A stretch of 64,000 bases of DNA from Rugalucina vietnamica (Eukaryota; Mollusca; Bivalvia; Lucinida; Lucinidae): contig OZ024883.1 in assembly GCA_964017185.1 (NCBI GenBank), forward strand, positions 42,276,395 through 42,340,394. Reading direction: 5' to 3'. Of this stretch, positions 35,101-41,776 are shown in pieces (position 1 is the first letter of the stretch; every line of letters begins with the position of its first letter). Position numbers and translations under genes: made by a program. The notes under the pieces were generated by a model. It had not been told where the DNA came from and did not search any database. It saw only the letters and a program-made list of their open reading frames with translations.

Positions 35101-38100
35101 ATTATGCTATGTGAAAACTTTAAGACACTAGTACAATTTTCACTTGTGTACTGCCTGAACTGATTTTTTTTTGGCCGCTATAGTACAAGTCACCATTTTT
35201 TTGGCTACTAGCTAGCTTCCTGTAAATCGTTTGCATTAAAACAATTACTTTGAACCAGGTATACCAAATTTTTTAAACCACAAGAAAGTTTATATTTACA
35301 TTCCTGAGGATTTCCCAAATGTAAACAGACTAGATAACAGTTATCAATATACCAATTTAACTACAATTCATCTTCACATCTTCCCACTTAACATGAAGTT
35401 TTGGTAAACAGTCAAATCCCACTCACTATAAATTGAGGCACTCTCATTGCCAGAGAACCTCATTTTTGCTTTTTCCGACCATTTTTGGTCAGCCATACAA
35501 TACGGTAATGTTTATGTTCTGCTGATAATTTAAAGATTCAAATCCCACCGGTTATAAATTGAGACTCACATGCGGTACTTCAACGTACTTGATGCCAGAC
35601 AACCTGATTTTGCCAATTCCAGACTCAATATGAAAACTTGCCCATGCAAATATATAGAGATTTTTTTCAAATGTAAAAATTGAAAATTGCTTTGGAACAA
35701 TTTTGATATATTTTTCTTATTTTTGCTCAAAACATAGATGGGAAAACCAACAATCTGCATAGGCGAAAACAAAGGCGCAGATCAGCTTCGCAGTAACTGC
35801 AAAGCTGATCAGAGCCTTTGTTTTCGCTACTCGGATAGTACAATTCCTCTTCTACTTAAATCCGAAATTTCAAGCCTCTAGCTCTTTTCTGTGCTTGTAC
35901 AGGTCAGTTTCTGTCAGACCTGTCCGGAAACCACATTGTTGGTTTTCGCACGCATGAGGTGGCTCATTTTATATTTCTTTGGCTTCATAAAAAAGGTGGG
36001 TTCCTCAAATTGCATCTCATAAATTTGCATTGTCAATTTTAAGAGAGAAATTTTTCAAGTCTGATGATTATTAAACAAATGCCAAGGTAAACTTTATGGC
36101 ATGCCAAGACCAGAAAGGTTTCTTGGCATAGAATCTAGATTGTGAACATCTCAAAATAGGAAGCTTTTGAGTATTGAAAGAGCAATGCCTTGAAGTTCAC
36201 TCACTGTTTTACGCAGTTTGAATGGAGCTTTGAAGCTGCTTCGAGCCCCATCTTTAATCCCAAACATTGGGCATCAGTTTACCATTATGTAAGGTTTAGA
36301 CTTTTAGTTAATGCGTCAGTCATTTGTAACCACTGCACCCCCCCACCCCCCCCCAACACGGGAAAGAGTGGGGGATAGCCGGGCAAAAGTGCAGGGCAAT
36401 TACTTTTCAAGTGTCCTCTCAGTGCAGGGAAAATGGTGGGGTTTTGACATTAGGATCCTTACCCCAGGGAGATTTTCTATTGGAAGGGCGGGGCAAAGAG
36501 CAAAGTTTTGACCTCCAGTTTGCCCCCTGGGGGTGGGTCTTATAGCAGGGCACTGAAACTGAAAAGTCATAATCCCCACCCTTCCCCGCAGGTGGGGGAG
36601 CAGTGGTTACAAATGACTGGTGCATAACAGACAGTGTACTTCTAGCGGCAGTTTCAGCTTTAAATTGGCCCTGTGTTACCATCGAAACATTTCTAATCCA
36701 GAACAGTAAATTTTGTTTCACTTGCAGTCTAATCTAATGCTAGATAGAATCTAGTTCTTTAGACAAAATGGGGCAACTTTAAAAAATAGTTTTAGAAAGC
36801 TAGTACTTGTCCATCACTGATCACCTAAGGCTACTTGACACCTCTTTGATGTTACTTGGTAATTAAACGGTCATTAACTATCACTTAGATCTGGGCAGGT
36901 CACTGGACAGGTGAAGTAAATCAACAACATACAACGACCTGTCAATTGCTTTGCATGTATGTATTTATGTAAACAATGGGACAACCTTAATAAGTTTTAA
37001 GAAAGCTAGTACTTGTACAGGATAATTAAAACGGTCACTGACAACAAGTTAGATCTGGGAGGTGATGTCAATCAACATCAAACAAGAAACCTGTCACTTG
37101 CTTTGCATATATACATGTAGTTATAAGCAAAGACTGTCAACAAAATTGAACAACTTCGATAAGTTTTCAGAAAGCTAGTACATTTACAAAAACAAGTGTT
37201 CTATTTGGGAAAAAATGTAAATCAAAGCAGTTTTCTTACAGTGGCCTAATTGTAATCTGGTAATCAAGGAAAATGACAAACATTGATTGTGTATGTTGCA
37301 AAATCTCCCAAGAATAATCAGAAATTGATTGATTGGAGTATCAAGAAAACAAAACAAAAGAGTGGTGGTACTGCCGGATAGTATTTGAATGATATGCATA
37401 TTACCAAGCATTTTGTGAAAGCTTCTACTTGCCATGATTTTTAATTTATGTAATATTTATCATTCTGTACCACATGACCTCATATTAGAAGTTAATATAA
37501 CTTGGTCTGAGTAATTAATCTCCATTTAATTACACTTTAATTTACAGTAACTTTCCCAAATTTTTATTTAGGATGTATCAATTTGATTTTAATATTTCCC
37601 TATACATGTATAAAGATTAATTTTACAAAAGAGCAGTGTGTATCAACATTTTTCGGCATTAATTACAATCTGTGGAGCCCAACTGACCTCAAGCATTCCA
37701 ATCAGGGTCTACTGTTTGCTCCGAAAATTCTGTCCAAAAAAATTAAGGCTCATTACGGTAACCTCATTCGGCTTCAACCTGTACTTTGCATATTATGTAT
37801 CAATCCTAATTTGGCAGTTTTGGAACAGCTTTCCTATTGTTCAACCAAAACTTTCCCCTAAATGAAAATTAGATCCCCCTTAGGATATATTACAAAGCCG
37901 CAACATCATCGTTATTATTCAAAATCAAGGTTGTAACAAAACAATCGCAAAATCGTGATCAGTTATACATTAATGAAGTGTCACTTGAAATTTAATTCCT
38001 GATACTAACTGTACAAAGTGTGTACAAAATGATTGAAAATTTAATTCATATATATCATGCCATTTCTTCTATTATAATTGCTACAATATTCAGTGTAGCA

Positions 38101-38812
38101 ATACCATTTTGAGGCGAAGGTTGTCAACCAAGTAAAAAAGCAAAGACTATATATTAGTTATGCTCAGCCTCGCTTGTGTTTTCTTTCCAAGAGTGTCTCA
38201 TTCACTACAATAGTGACAAAAACTATTAACCTGTATTATCAAGAAACTGTTTGTTAAGTTGGGTCACAGTGACCTACTTTTCAAATTTTGACCTAATTTG
38301 TTTATATTTACCTGAACTGTAGATGGATGGTGGTGATGACTAGATATTGCGGGATATACGGCATCATATCCCGTTATATGACTAGAATGTTTCGACAGCT
38401 TTTTATTCGCTACCGGTACTTTCGGCGATAGCCTCTGAGCAACTTCTGCCGATACTGGCAAGCACATCCCATAGTGTATCGATCCACAAGGGACCTTAAG
38501 GCCCTTTTCATCCCCATTTTCACAAGTTTGGCAATAATGTAAGGATCGCCGCCATTTTAATTCTATCCGACTATTGTAATACAGCGTCACTTTTGAGTGC
38601 ACATATTTGTAACACGGCTCCACACTTTTTGTCGTTTTCAATACATCACCATTGTTAATCCCTATTGGATTAACATGATTCACTTTAATCTCCTTTAACC
38701 CATTAACGGGGCCACTTTTCACTGAATTTACAGTCCCGAATGAAACTGCAGGCTTTTGAAACAACACCTCCTCTTTTGTTAACATATTTTCACACCTTTC
38801 TCTATTCAACAT
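16993..38812 (-). CDS. PPP2R3A: PP2A regulatory subunit B'' (PR72/PR130 family), 13 coding exons
   Basis: B'' subunits bind the PP2A scaffold/catalytic core and direct substrate choice; Ca2+ binding by EF-hands tunes this. Joined exons (minus strand): 38812-38312, 34305-33931, 33442-33339, 32346-32244, 31003-30929, 28829-28743, 27149-26993, 25808-25760, 24859-24773, 22078-21934, 21329-21180, 20763-20660, 17173-16993. Every junction has GT/AG and all phases agree: 2118 nt, 705 residues plus TGA stop. Family hallmarks: PLYWKCPLF and AAGG (exon 3), [12 protein letters not shown] (exon 5), [18 protein letters not shown] (exon 7), FSGAVTR (exons 8/9), [12 protein letters not shown] (exon 10). EF loops are residues 449-460 ([12 protein letters not shown]) and 522-533 ([12 protein letters not shown]). 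Start: first ATG of the 5'-most exon, with an in-frame TAA directly before it. The N-terminal 250 or so residues are not recognisably conserved. PPP2R3A versus PPP2R3B cannot be separated by eye in an invertebrate. Upstream alternative first exons are possible. Confidence 0.95.
17895..18091. mobile_element. MITE D copy 2
   Basis: Inverted relative to copy 1; contains CATAATAGCCCCAGATGGGA hairpin and ends CAGGCTTAAATGAGTTAA. Lies in PPP2R3 intron 12. Confidence 0.75.
18160..18344 (-). repeat. tRNA-derived SINE-like repeat
   Basis: GGTTTAACATCACAGTCAAC to ACCAGACCACGACGCTCCC; in PPP2R3 intron 12. Confidence 0.65.
18529..18744. mobile_element. MITE A copy 4
   Basis: Full-length: ATGAGCCGCCTCATGGGAAA start, shortened hairpin, right end TTTTCTCATGCACAGGCTCA. 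Confidence 0.8.
19092..19412. mobile_element. 321-bp TIR element (CAGGGGTTRRTRACTCAAAG)
   Basis: CAGGGGTTAATAACTCAAAG at the left; the right end is the inverse of CAGGGGTTGGTGACTCAAAG. Inside, CTTAAG/GTAAGTT words recur. Intron 12 of PPP2R3. Confidence 0.7.
20140..20504. mobile_element. MITE B copy 4 with internal partial duplication
   Basis: Two copies of a ~55-bp start segment (ATTTGATCATCAGGAAAACA...TTTATATAGTAAAAC) lie at 20133-20184 and 20203-20256, and the GC-rich centre is also doubled (CGCCTCACCGGTAGAACCGC). In PPP2R3 intron 12. Confidence 0.75.
20660..20763 (-). CDS. PPP2R3A: PPP2R3 coding exon 12
   Basis: Acceptor AAAATAG|GATCTT, donor AAGACAT|GTAAAT. Encodes [20 protein letters not shown] then [14 protein letters not shown], matching PEPSDWDRFAAEEYE.LVAEE. 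The donor GT is inside an ATG-TAA in the same frame: read through, the protein stops as ...QEDM. Confidence 0.93.
20851..20902 (-). pseudogene. Partial duplicate of PPP2R3 exon 12
   Basis: Reads [16 protein letters not shown] then TAA on the minus strand, matching exon 12's [16 protein letters not shown]. It lies 88 bp upstream of the true exon. No clear acceptor. An alternative exon ending at this TAA is conceivable but less likely than a relic. Confidence 0.7.
20922..21096. mobile_element. MITE D copy 3
   Basis: Contains CAGAATAACCCCTGATATGA, the GCCGCATTCTGCGGC palindrome and ends GACGCCAGGCTTATCTGAGT-TAA. Lies between PPP2R3 exons 11 and 12. Confidence 0.72.
21180..21329 (-). CDS. PPP2R3A: PPP2R3 coding exon 11
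   Basis: 150-nt phase 0-0 exon, acceptor AATTCAG|ATGTTA, donor TTACGA|GTAAGT. Encodes [20 protein letters not shown] and [20 protein letters not shown], matching the family's ITLRDLKRC.MAHIFYDTFFNLEK. Confidence 0.96.
21508..21710. mobile_element. MITE A copy 5
   Basis: Perfect hairpin CAGCTTCGCGGTAACCGCGA; intact ends ATGAGCCGCCTC and CACGAGGCGGCTCAT. Between exons 10 and 11. Confidence 0.85.
21934..22078 (-). CDS. PPP2R3A: PPP2R3 coding exon 10, second EF-hand
   Basis: Acceptor TTCTACAG|TATAGA, donor ATGTCAG|GTAATC. Encodes [40 protein letters not shown] and LPFEDCLCQ. The EF loop [12 protein letters not shown] is canonical. Two decayed extra copies of its 5' half lie upstream in the intron. 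Confidence 0.97.
22113..22189 (-). pseudogene. Decayed duplicate of PPP2R3 exon 10 (copy 2)
   Basis: Closely repeats the 5' half of exon 10 including [18 protein letters not shown]. Relative to exon 10 it lacks two bases after TCT, shifting the frame into TGA. It lies about 40 bp upstream of the true exon on the same strand. The acceptor AG is not preserved next to the HINE boundary. Confidence 0.85.
22193..24284 (-). mobile_element. HINE/pearl-like element with ~465-bp tandem core
   Basis: Reverse orientation of the family seen at 5115-7102: left CCAGAGGACCATTGGTCCT is the 3' palindrome plus CTGG (a CTRR end) read on the minus strand; right CCTTCGGCTCAGGTGAGCTA is the 5' end. The core is about four ~465-bp units marked by GGCGTGGCGGCCATCTTGGT and TGACCTTGACCTATATTAAT. 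It splits duplicated exon 10 fragments. Confidence 0.72.
24303..24375 (-). pseudogene. Decayed duplicate of PPP2R3 exon 10 (copy 3)
   Basis: Same half-exon as copy 2 but older-looking: the Trp codon is TGA and several bases differ (GATTTGGATGGCAACGG in place of the EF loop bases). Separated from copy 2 by the tandem-core element 22193-24284. Confidence 0.78.
24773..24859 (-). CDS. PPP2R3A: PPP2R3 coding exon 9
   Basis: Acceptor TCTTCCAG|AGGGAA, donor CTACAAG|GTTTGT (GT present but GTTTGT is a weaker donor). Encodes [20 protein letters not shown] then [10 protein letters not shown]. Confidence 0.94.
24901..25200. mobile_element. 300-bp TIR element, TTCTAATTAG ends
   Basis: TTCTAATTAGCGCAGTGTGC left and the inverse of TTCTAATTAGTACACATGCT right; interior repeats of AAGCGCACAT/GTGCGCTTAT. 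PPP2R3 intron 8. Confidence 0.6.
25201..25740. other. Intronic, no feature seen
   Basis: PPP2R3 intron 8 remainder; no repeat signature or frame recognised. Confidence 0.5.
25760..25808 (-). CDS. PPP2R3A: PPP2R3 coding exon 8 (49-nt micro-exon)
   Basis: Too short for an ORF scan; found by phase. Acceptor GATTTCAG|CAATGT, donor AACCAG|GTGAGT. Encodes [17 protein letters not shown], matching the family's [14 protein letters not shown]. Enters phase 1, leaves phase 2. Confidence 0.92.
25809..26411. other. Intronic, no feature seen
   Basis: PPP2R3 intron 7 sequence. No motif recognised. Confidence 0.45.
26414..26902. mobile_element. pogo/Tigger-like MITE with TA TSD
   Basis: CAGGCCACCTGCGCTATCTC at the left, inverse CAGGCCACCTTCGCTATCTC at the right, flanked by TA at 26412-26413 and 26903-26904. 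CAG-starting TIR and TA duplication fit the Tc1/mariner-pogo group. TGTCGAA/TCTCGAA words repeat about eight times inside. Confidence 0.75.
26993..27149 (-). CDS. PPP2R3A: PPP2R3 coding exon 7, first EF-hand
   Basis: Acceptor TTTTTCAG|ATTTTA, donor GAACATG|GTAAGG, phase 0 to 1. Encodes [35 protein letters not shown] and the canonical loop [12 protein letters not shown] (Asp at loop positions 1, 3, 5, 9 and 12). Confidence 0.97.
27240..27464. mobile_element. MITE A copy 6
   Basis: GAGCTGTCATGAGAAAACCG start, right end TTTTCTCAAGTCACGGCTCA. Confidence 0.75.
27613..27893. mobile_element. MITE A copy 7, rearranged
   Basis: Carries an extra inverted stretch (GTATTGTACTATCTGTGTAG) before the hairpin CAGATCAGCTGTGCAGTAAT, then the usual right half. 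Confidence 0.7.
28002..28234. mobile_element. MITE A copy 8 (inverted)
   Basis: Opposite orientation: GGTCCGACACAAACCAGTCT precedes the hairpin; ends GAAGTAGCTCAT. Confidence 0.75.
28310..28452 (-). repeat. SINE-like repeat, diverged
   Basis: CAACAATTTTTCAGTCACGT with CTTCCTAGGTATTAACCATT; same family as 13872-14039, degraded head. Confidence 0.5.
28743..28829 (-). CDS. PPP2R3A: PPP2R3 coding exon 6
   Basis: 87-nt exon, acceptor CTTGTAG|GTGATA, donor TTACAG|GTAATG. Encodes [20 protein letters not shown] followed by ELRKSNFLQ, the family's RSWSGKIT..RKSNFLQ element. A GAGCCGC MITE begins about 24 bp upstream in the intron. Confidence 0.95.
28853..29095. mobile_element. MITE A copy 9
   Basis: ATGAGCGGCGCCAGGAGAAA start, imperfect hairpin, right end TTTTCTCACGACGAGGCTCA; begins 24 bp from exon 6. 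Confidence 0.78.
29365..29573. mobile_element. MITE A copy 10
   Basis: Left end degraded (ACCAGAAAACGGGATTATTG), hairpin shortened, right end CCCGTCCCGGCTCAT. Confidence 0.7.
29864..30104. mobile_element. MITE A copy 11
   Basis: Perfect hairpin CAGCTTCGCGGTAACCGCGA and right end CCCACGAGGCGGCTCAA. Confidence 0.8.
30489..30655. repeat. Direct repeat, two ~57-bp copies 110 bp apart
   Basis: CACGTGGAGGGTGCTATTCT...GCATGATCATATTACCCT at about 30489 and 30599. Confidence 0.85.
30737..30884. mobile_element. Fold-back element, GTTGCCCTTGAGTGAGGG arms
   Basis: Left GTTGCCCTTGAGTGAGGGTG and right CACCCTCACTCAAGGGCAAC pair; inner GCCCTCGGGCTTCGCCCTCG hairpin. Fifteen bases of the outer end are repeated at the right. 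Confidence 0.78.
30929..31003 (-). CDS. PPP2R3A: PPP2R3 coding exon 5
   Basis: 75-nt exon, acceptor TTTCAG|GACGTG, donor AATACT|GTAAGT. Encodes [12 protein letters not shown] then [11 protein letters not shown], nearly identical to the vertebrate protein. Phase 0 at both ends. Confidence 0.96.
31021..31190. mobile_element. MITE A copy 12, partial
   Basis: ATGAGCCTCGATCTGAGAAA start, reduced hairpin GATCAGCTGTTTCTGCACAG, ends TTTTTGCATATGCAAAAAGC. A further GAGCCGCACC end sits beyond the minisatellite at 31809. Confidence 0.65.
31212..31808. repeat. 27-bp minisatellite, about 22 units
   Basis: Unit TTTTCATGGCAATAATCAGA-ATGAAAR. Units differ almost only at one A/G position. Because 27 is a multiple of three, two plus frames and one minus frame stay open; no other sign of coding. 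PPP2R3 intron 4. Confidence 0.97.
31995..32212 (-). repeat. SINE-like repeat, diverged
   Basis: GGTTTCAGGTTTAAAATCCC to CCACCCCGCTCC; contains CTTGATCAAGGACACATCCT. PPP2R3 intron 4. Confidence 0.55.
32244..32346 (-). CDS. PPP2R3A: PPP2R3 coding exon 4
   Basis: Acceptor TATTGCAG|GATACA, donor AATTCAG|GTACGT. Completes the split Arg codon, then encodes [20 protein letters not shown]-type sequence, matching the LLAKP...EDFIPLLQ segment of the family. Ends phase 0. Confidence 0.95.
32600..32793. mobile_element. MITE A copy 13 (inverted)
   Basis: ATGAGCCGCGATGTGGACCT start, hairpin AGCTGTGCAGTTACTGCACAGC-type, end GCATATGCAAAAATCCGG. Confidence 0.75.
33339..33442 (-). CDS. PPP2R3A: PPP2R3 coding exon 3
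   Basis: Acceptor CTTTTAG|ACCTGT, donor GGAAAAG|GTAAGA. Encodes [25 protein letters not shown] and ends MWK-R (phase 2). This is the most diagnostic stretch of the B'' core. Confidence 0.96.
33690..33888 (-). repeat. tRNA-derived SINE-like repeat
   Basis: GAGGTTTAACATCCCAGTCA to CTATGCCACACGCTCCCC; GGGGATCGAACACAGGACCT carries the B-box region on the minus strand. PPP2R3 intron 2. Confidence 0.68.
33931..34305 (-). CDS. PPP2R3A: PPP2R3 coding exon 2 (residues 168-292)
   Basis: Acceptor TTTTTCAG|ACAATC, donor AACAAAG|GTATTA, phase 0 at both ends. The first half is a charged linker. The second half enters the conserved core with [12 protein letters not shown], matching the family's IPRFYFPxG segment, and ends at the ITK before the CG-PLYWK motif of the next exon. 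Confidence 0.93.
34478..34760 (-). repeat. Two tRNA-like repeat heads with linker
   Basis: Minus strand TTTGGCTCAGTGGTTAGAGC (A box) and CCGGGTTCAAATCCC (B box) at 34490-34560. Acceptor stem bases do not pair, so this is not a functional tRNA. A second repeat (CGAGAAAAACCACCTGGCTC, GCGGGGCTCGAACCC) follows to 34760. Confidence 0.55.
34761..35630. other. Intronic, no feature seen
   Basis: PPP2R3 intron 1. Short AT-rich frames only. Confidence 0.45.
35631..35738. mobile_element. MITE B half-copy fused to MITE A
   Basis: Runs from TGAAAACTTGCCCATG to GCTCAAAACATAGAT, where it changes without a gap into MITE A. Confidence 0.65.
35739..35967. mobile_element. MITE A copy 14, left end replaced by MITE B
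   Basis: Begins inside the left TIR at GGGAAAACCAACAATCTGCA; intact hairpin and right end GCATGAGGTGGCTCAT. Confidence 0.78.
36317..36619. mobile_element. 303-bp TIR element, CAGTCATTTGTAACCACTGC ends
   Basis: Exact 20-base inverted ends, C- and G-rich adjoining tracts (CCCCCCCACCCCCCCCC), and GC content well above its surroundings. PPP2R3 intron 1. Confidence 0.8.
36771..37190. repeat. Imperfect tandem repeat, about 3 x 170 bp
   Basis: GAAAGCTAGTACTTGT, GTTAGATCTGGG and CCTGTCACTTGCTTTGCAT-type words recur in the same order. Confidence 0.65.
37191..38311. other. Intronic, no feature seen
   Basis: PPP2R3 intron 1 next to exon 1. A 92-codon plus frame (37583-37861) has no recognisable motif. 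Confidence 0.45.
38312..38812 (-). CDS. PPP2R3A: PPP2R3 coding exon 1 (residues 1-167)
   Basis: Starts at ATG 38812 preceded immediately by in-frame TAA (38815-38813), so the reading frame cannot extend 5' within this exon. Ends CAG|GTAAATA, phase 0. The peptide is polar, with a His4 run near the end ([11 protein letters not shown]) and no domain I recognise; it replaces the variable N-terminus of PR130/PR72 isoforms. The start could also be an isoform-specific one. Confidence 0.85.
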
Positions 38813-38822
38813 TTATTTTCCT

Positions 38823-39633
38823 TTCAAATCATATGCTCATATCCTCTTCCATTTTTATGAGCTTCTGCTTTCTTGCACTATCATTTTCATTCTTTTTCTT
38901 TCCAATCAAGTATTATTGTTAATTCTCGTTTTGAAAGCATCATAGAACTAAAACAGTGAAAGAAAATTATTCAAACAAAGCCCACAAACCTATGGACATC
39001 ATGCAAAAACAAAAGAACCAGAATCCTACTGCAAACCAAAATTGTCACTCAGGTCACAATATTCTGAGCAACATGAGATGCAAAGCCGCAAGTCCTGAAT
39101 CAAACGCTAACCCAACACAAACTCCTATGTAGCAGTTACGATTCCACTAATCTGATAAAACTTTCTTTCTTATGGATTTCTATATCCCCTGGTGCTATTA
39201 ATCCAATATTTGTCCAAATATTTTTATTTCCCTCTAATGTTACACTTTAAATACCAAAAATAACAGATTAACTCCAAATCAGACAGTACAAAGCCATTAA
39301 AACAACAACGTCCAAGCAATTATTGTAAATCATATACATGTATACAATACACATGCATTCAATGTTTTTATCAACTGCTTGTAATTCATAAAATCATATA
39401 ACTCAATATCTCTACATGTTTAAGCTAAATGTCTGTGGACAATACTTCAAAAATTAAGAATTTAATGTATTGTGTCAACCAACCACCACAATACACCAAA
39501 TTTAATATTACAATCAATAATTACCTCATTTGAAAAATAATGATAAATATGATATAGATCCCATATCAACATATACAGATCCCATATCATCCAACCTTAA
39601 AAGATAAAGAAAATTTAAGCATTTCATTTAAGG
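38823..39633. other. AT-rich 5' flank, nothing distinctive
   Basis: No repeat family or exon recognised between the PPP2R3 start and the hairpin. Confidence 0.4.
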
Positions 39634-39777
39634 ATTGAAATTCAGATTTTAGCTTTCACTGGATGATGAAAAACATTAGGCTGTTTTAATGTCTGTGAAG
39701 CCCGAAGGGCTTCTCGGAGACATTAAAACAGCTAATGTTTTTCATCATCCAGTGAAAGCTAAAATCTGAATTTCAAT
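39634..39777. repeat. Near-perfect inverted repeat (hairpin), arms about 65 bp
   Basis: Left arm begins ATTGAAATTCAGATTTTAGC; the right arm is its reverse complement ending TTTCAAT. The short loop is around GAAGCCCGAAGGGCTTC. A fold-back MITE is the likely origin. Confidence 0.85.
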
Positions 39778-40497
39778 ACTTATATTTACATTTTATATTA
39801 TCAGTCAAGTATCAGATTTTTAATTGCGCATATCACCGTTCATTTTCATGTTATTTGACATCAAATCCGACTTAACGTAATTTTGGAACAGCCAAGACGT
39901 CAAATTTTCGCGCCTAACGTCATGGCGATACGCGACCAACGTCACGACAACAAGAGTAAACAAACAACGTCAATGGATGGGTTTTGACGTCGCCTCGCCC
40001 ATAGGCGTGGCCTCTAGATCACGTGACATAATGTTTTTCATCGGGAAATGAAGAACATCAAGAAAGATACTTTCATCTAGGGCGATTGCAATAAAAATGT
40101 AAACATTAAGATTTGTCCCTAATTTCGATAAATGTTTTTTGTACAATGAATTTCATTTATATTATAGCTTTTCTTTGTCAATCCTGTATTGGACATTAAT
40201 TACGAGCCGAGTAAAAGTATTAATTATGAGTAAAAGTATTAATTATGATTCACATCAATTTTGTATGTAATACATCCTTAAGTGGGGGTAAATTTTATGT
40301 AGTTATTTCTATTTTGCAAATACATATTTTTACAATACTGAATAATATATACATATTTAATACATATTTTTGCCACAAGATAAAATATTTTGAAAGCAAC
40401 CAGACTGTGATTAAATGTGTATTTCCAGTTCATTGCAATTAAGTGATCAAGGTAAATCCAACTCTCAGGTGACAAACTGTCAAGCTCAGACTTATCA

Positions 40498-40590
40498 CTG
40501 GGACGGAACATGGCCCAACCAGGACTCAAACCCAAGGCTTGGCCTCTCTCTAACCGTGTGAGCACTCTGCTGGCTAAGCTATCGAGACCT
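40498..40590 (-). repeat. tRNA-like repeat 1 in unit
   Basis: Minus strand: TCTCGATAGCTTAGCCAGCA (A box region) ... GGGTTTGAGTCCTGG (B box). Copies at +6252 and +12503. Part of a dimeric tRNA-derived repeat with the next entry. Confidence 0.6.
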
Positions 40591-40742
40591 ATGATCGACC
40601 CATTAGATTTTCTCCCTGCTTAATTAGATTCATCCCCGAATCTGCTAGGAACCATGCCAGAACAGAAGAGACAATTCTTTTTCTGCTTACTGGCTGAACA
40701 AGACCAAACTGAGCCACCAAATGTCACAGGGGCGAAAAAAAA

Positions 40743-40825
40743 GTGGCCCAACCGGGACTCCAACCCAGGGCCACTCGCCTACCCTGCAAGCACTCTGCCG
40801 GTTGAGCTACTGAGACATCCCTTAA
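40743..40825 (-). repeat. tRNA-like repeat 2 in unit
   Basis: Minus strand: TCTCAGTAGCTCAACCGGCA ... CTGGGTTGGAGTCCCGGTTG. Same layout as repeat 1, about 240 bp away. The acceptor stem does not close, so not called a tRNA gene. Confidence 0.6.
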
Positions 40826-41550
40826 TCAAACAAATATTTATTTCATTTCTTGCTCATGACCAATGAGGTAAACAGATGCGGTCATGTTGGGACAGTCATC
40901 CATCCTAACCTCACCGTCTTGAGCAATTTTAACCAAGTTGTTAACCGATACACAGTGCTTATTCTTTCACAAGTAACTGACACCCAGGGAGAGATTATGC
41001 CAAATGGAAACCTAAACTATCTGCTCCTGAACATAGTCTCAGAAAGGCTTCCAACTGATATAACATCATGAGTCATGTGGGATAGGATAAAAATATTCAG
41101 GTTTGACCAATTTTCATGATAATTTTGAGCATTTATTTTCAATTTTTACCTATTGGAATGCACAAGGAATAAATCTAGAATTTTAAAAAATAAATCATAA
41201 ATCTTTCAATCAGCTTGTGAATCAAAATGTAACAAATCCAAGCTGTTATGCTGCCAAAATCTTTCAACTAAAATTTCTGCCAAGTTTCTTATCAAATCAA
41301 AACCACACCAAGAAGGTGTGAATTGAAAAACATTTCACACCTTGTATTGTAAAAATAATTTCACACCTGTCTTAAAAATATCAAATATTAAGCTGCTTTT
41401 TTAGCTGGTTATAGCTTTAAGTTAATATGGGCAGCTGATCAGTTCCGAAGATCATTCTAAGCTCAATTGAGCCCCTTTAATTAAGCCAGCTTGGTATTGA
41501 ACCTTGGCGGAACCTCTAAAGATGTGTTGTTGTTTTTTTAATTAATTTGA

Positions 41551-41776
41551 CATGTCTCAGATGTCTTCAACTAACTAAAATTGATGTCGAACTTAACACT
41601 GACAGAAAAAAAATTGTGCATCAAGTATTAAGATATCCATTTTTTTTTTCTTTTAATAATTCCATGTCTCAGATGTCTTCAACTAACTAAAATTGATGTT
41701 GAACTTAACACTGACAGAAAAAAAAAATGTGCATCAAGTATTAATATCCATTTTTTTTTTCTTTTAATAATTCCAT
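41551..41776. repeat. 113-bp tandem duplication in unit
   Basis: ATGTCTCAGATGTCTTCAAC...TCTTTTAATAATTCCAT appears twice in a row with few changes; also in units 2 and 3. Confidence 0.9.

Larger units (their letters stand above)
38813..40003. promoter_or_regulatory. 5' flank of PPP2R3 with hairpin and ACGTCA cluster
   Basis: No coding signal. It holds an AT-rich leader, a hairpin element (39634-39777) and, at 39893-39995, five ACGTCA/TGACGT cores in about 100 bp with local CpG enrichment. These resemble CREB/ATF sites. Whether this is the gene's promoter or the edge of another mobile element is not decided by sequence. Confidence 0.35.
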
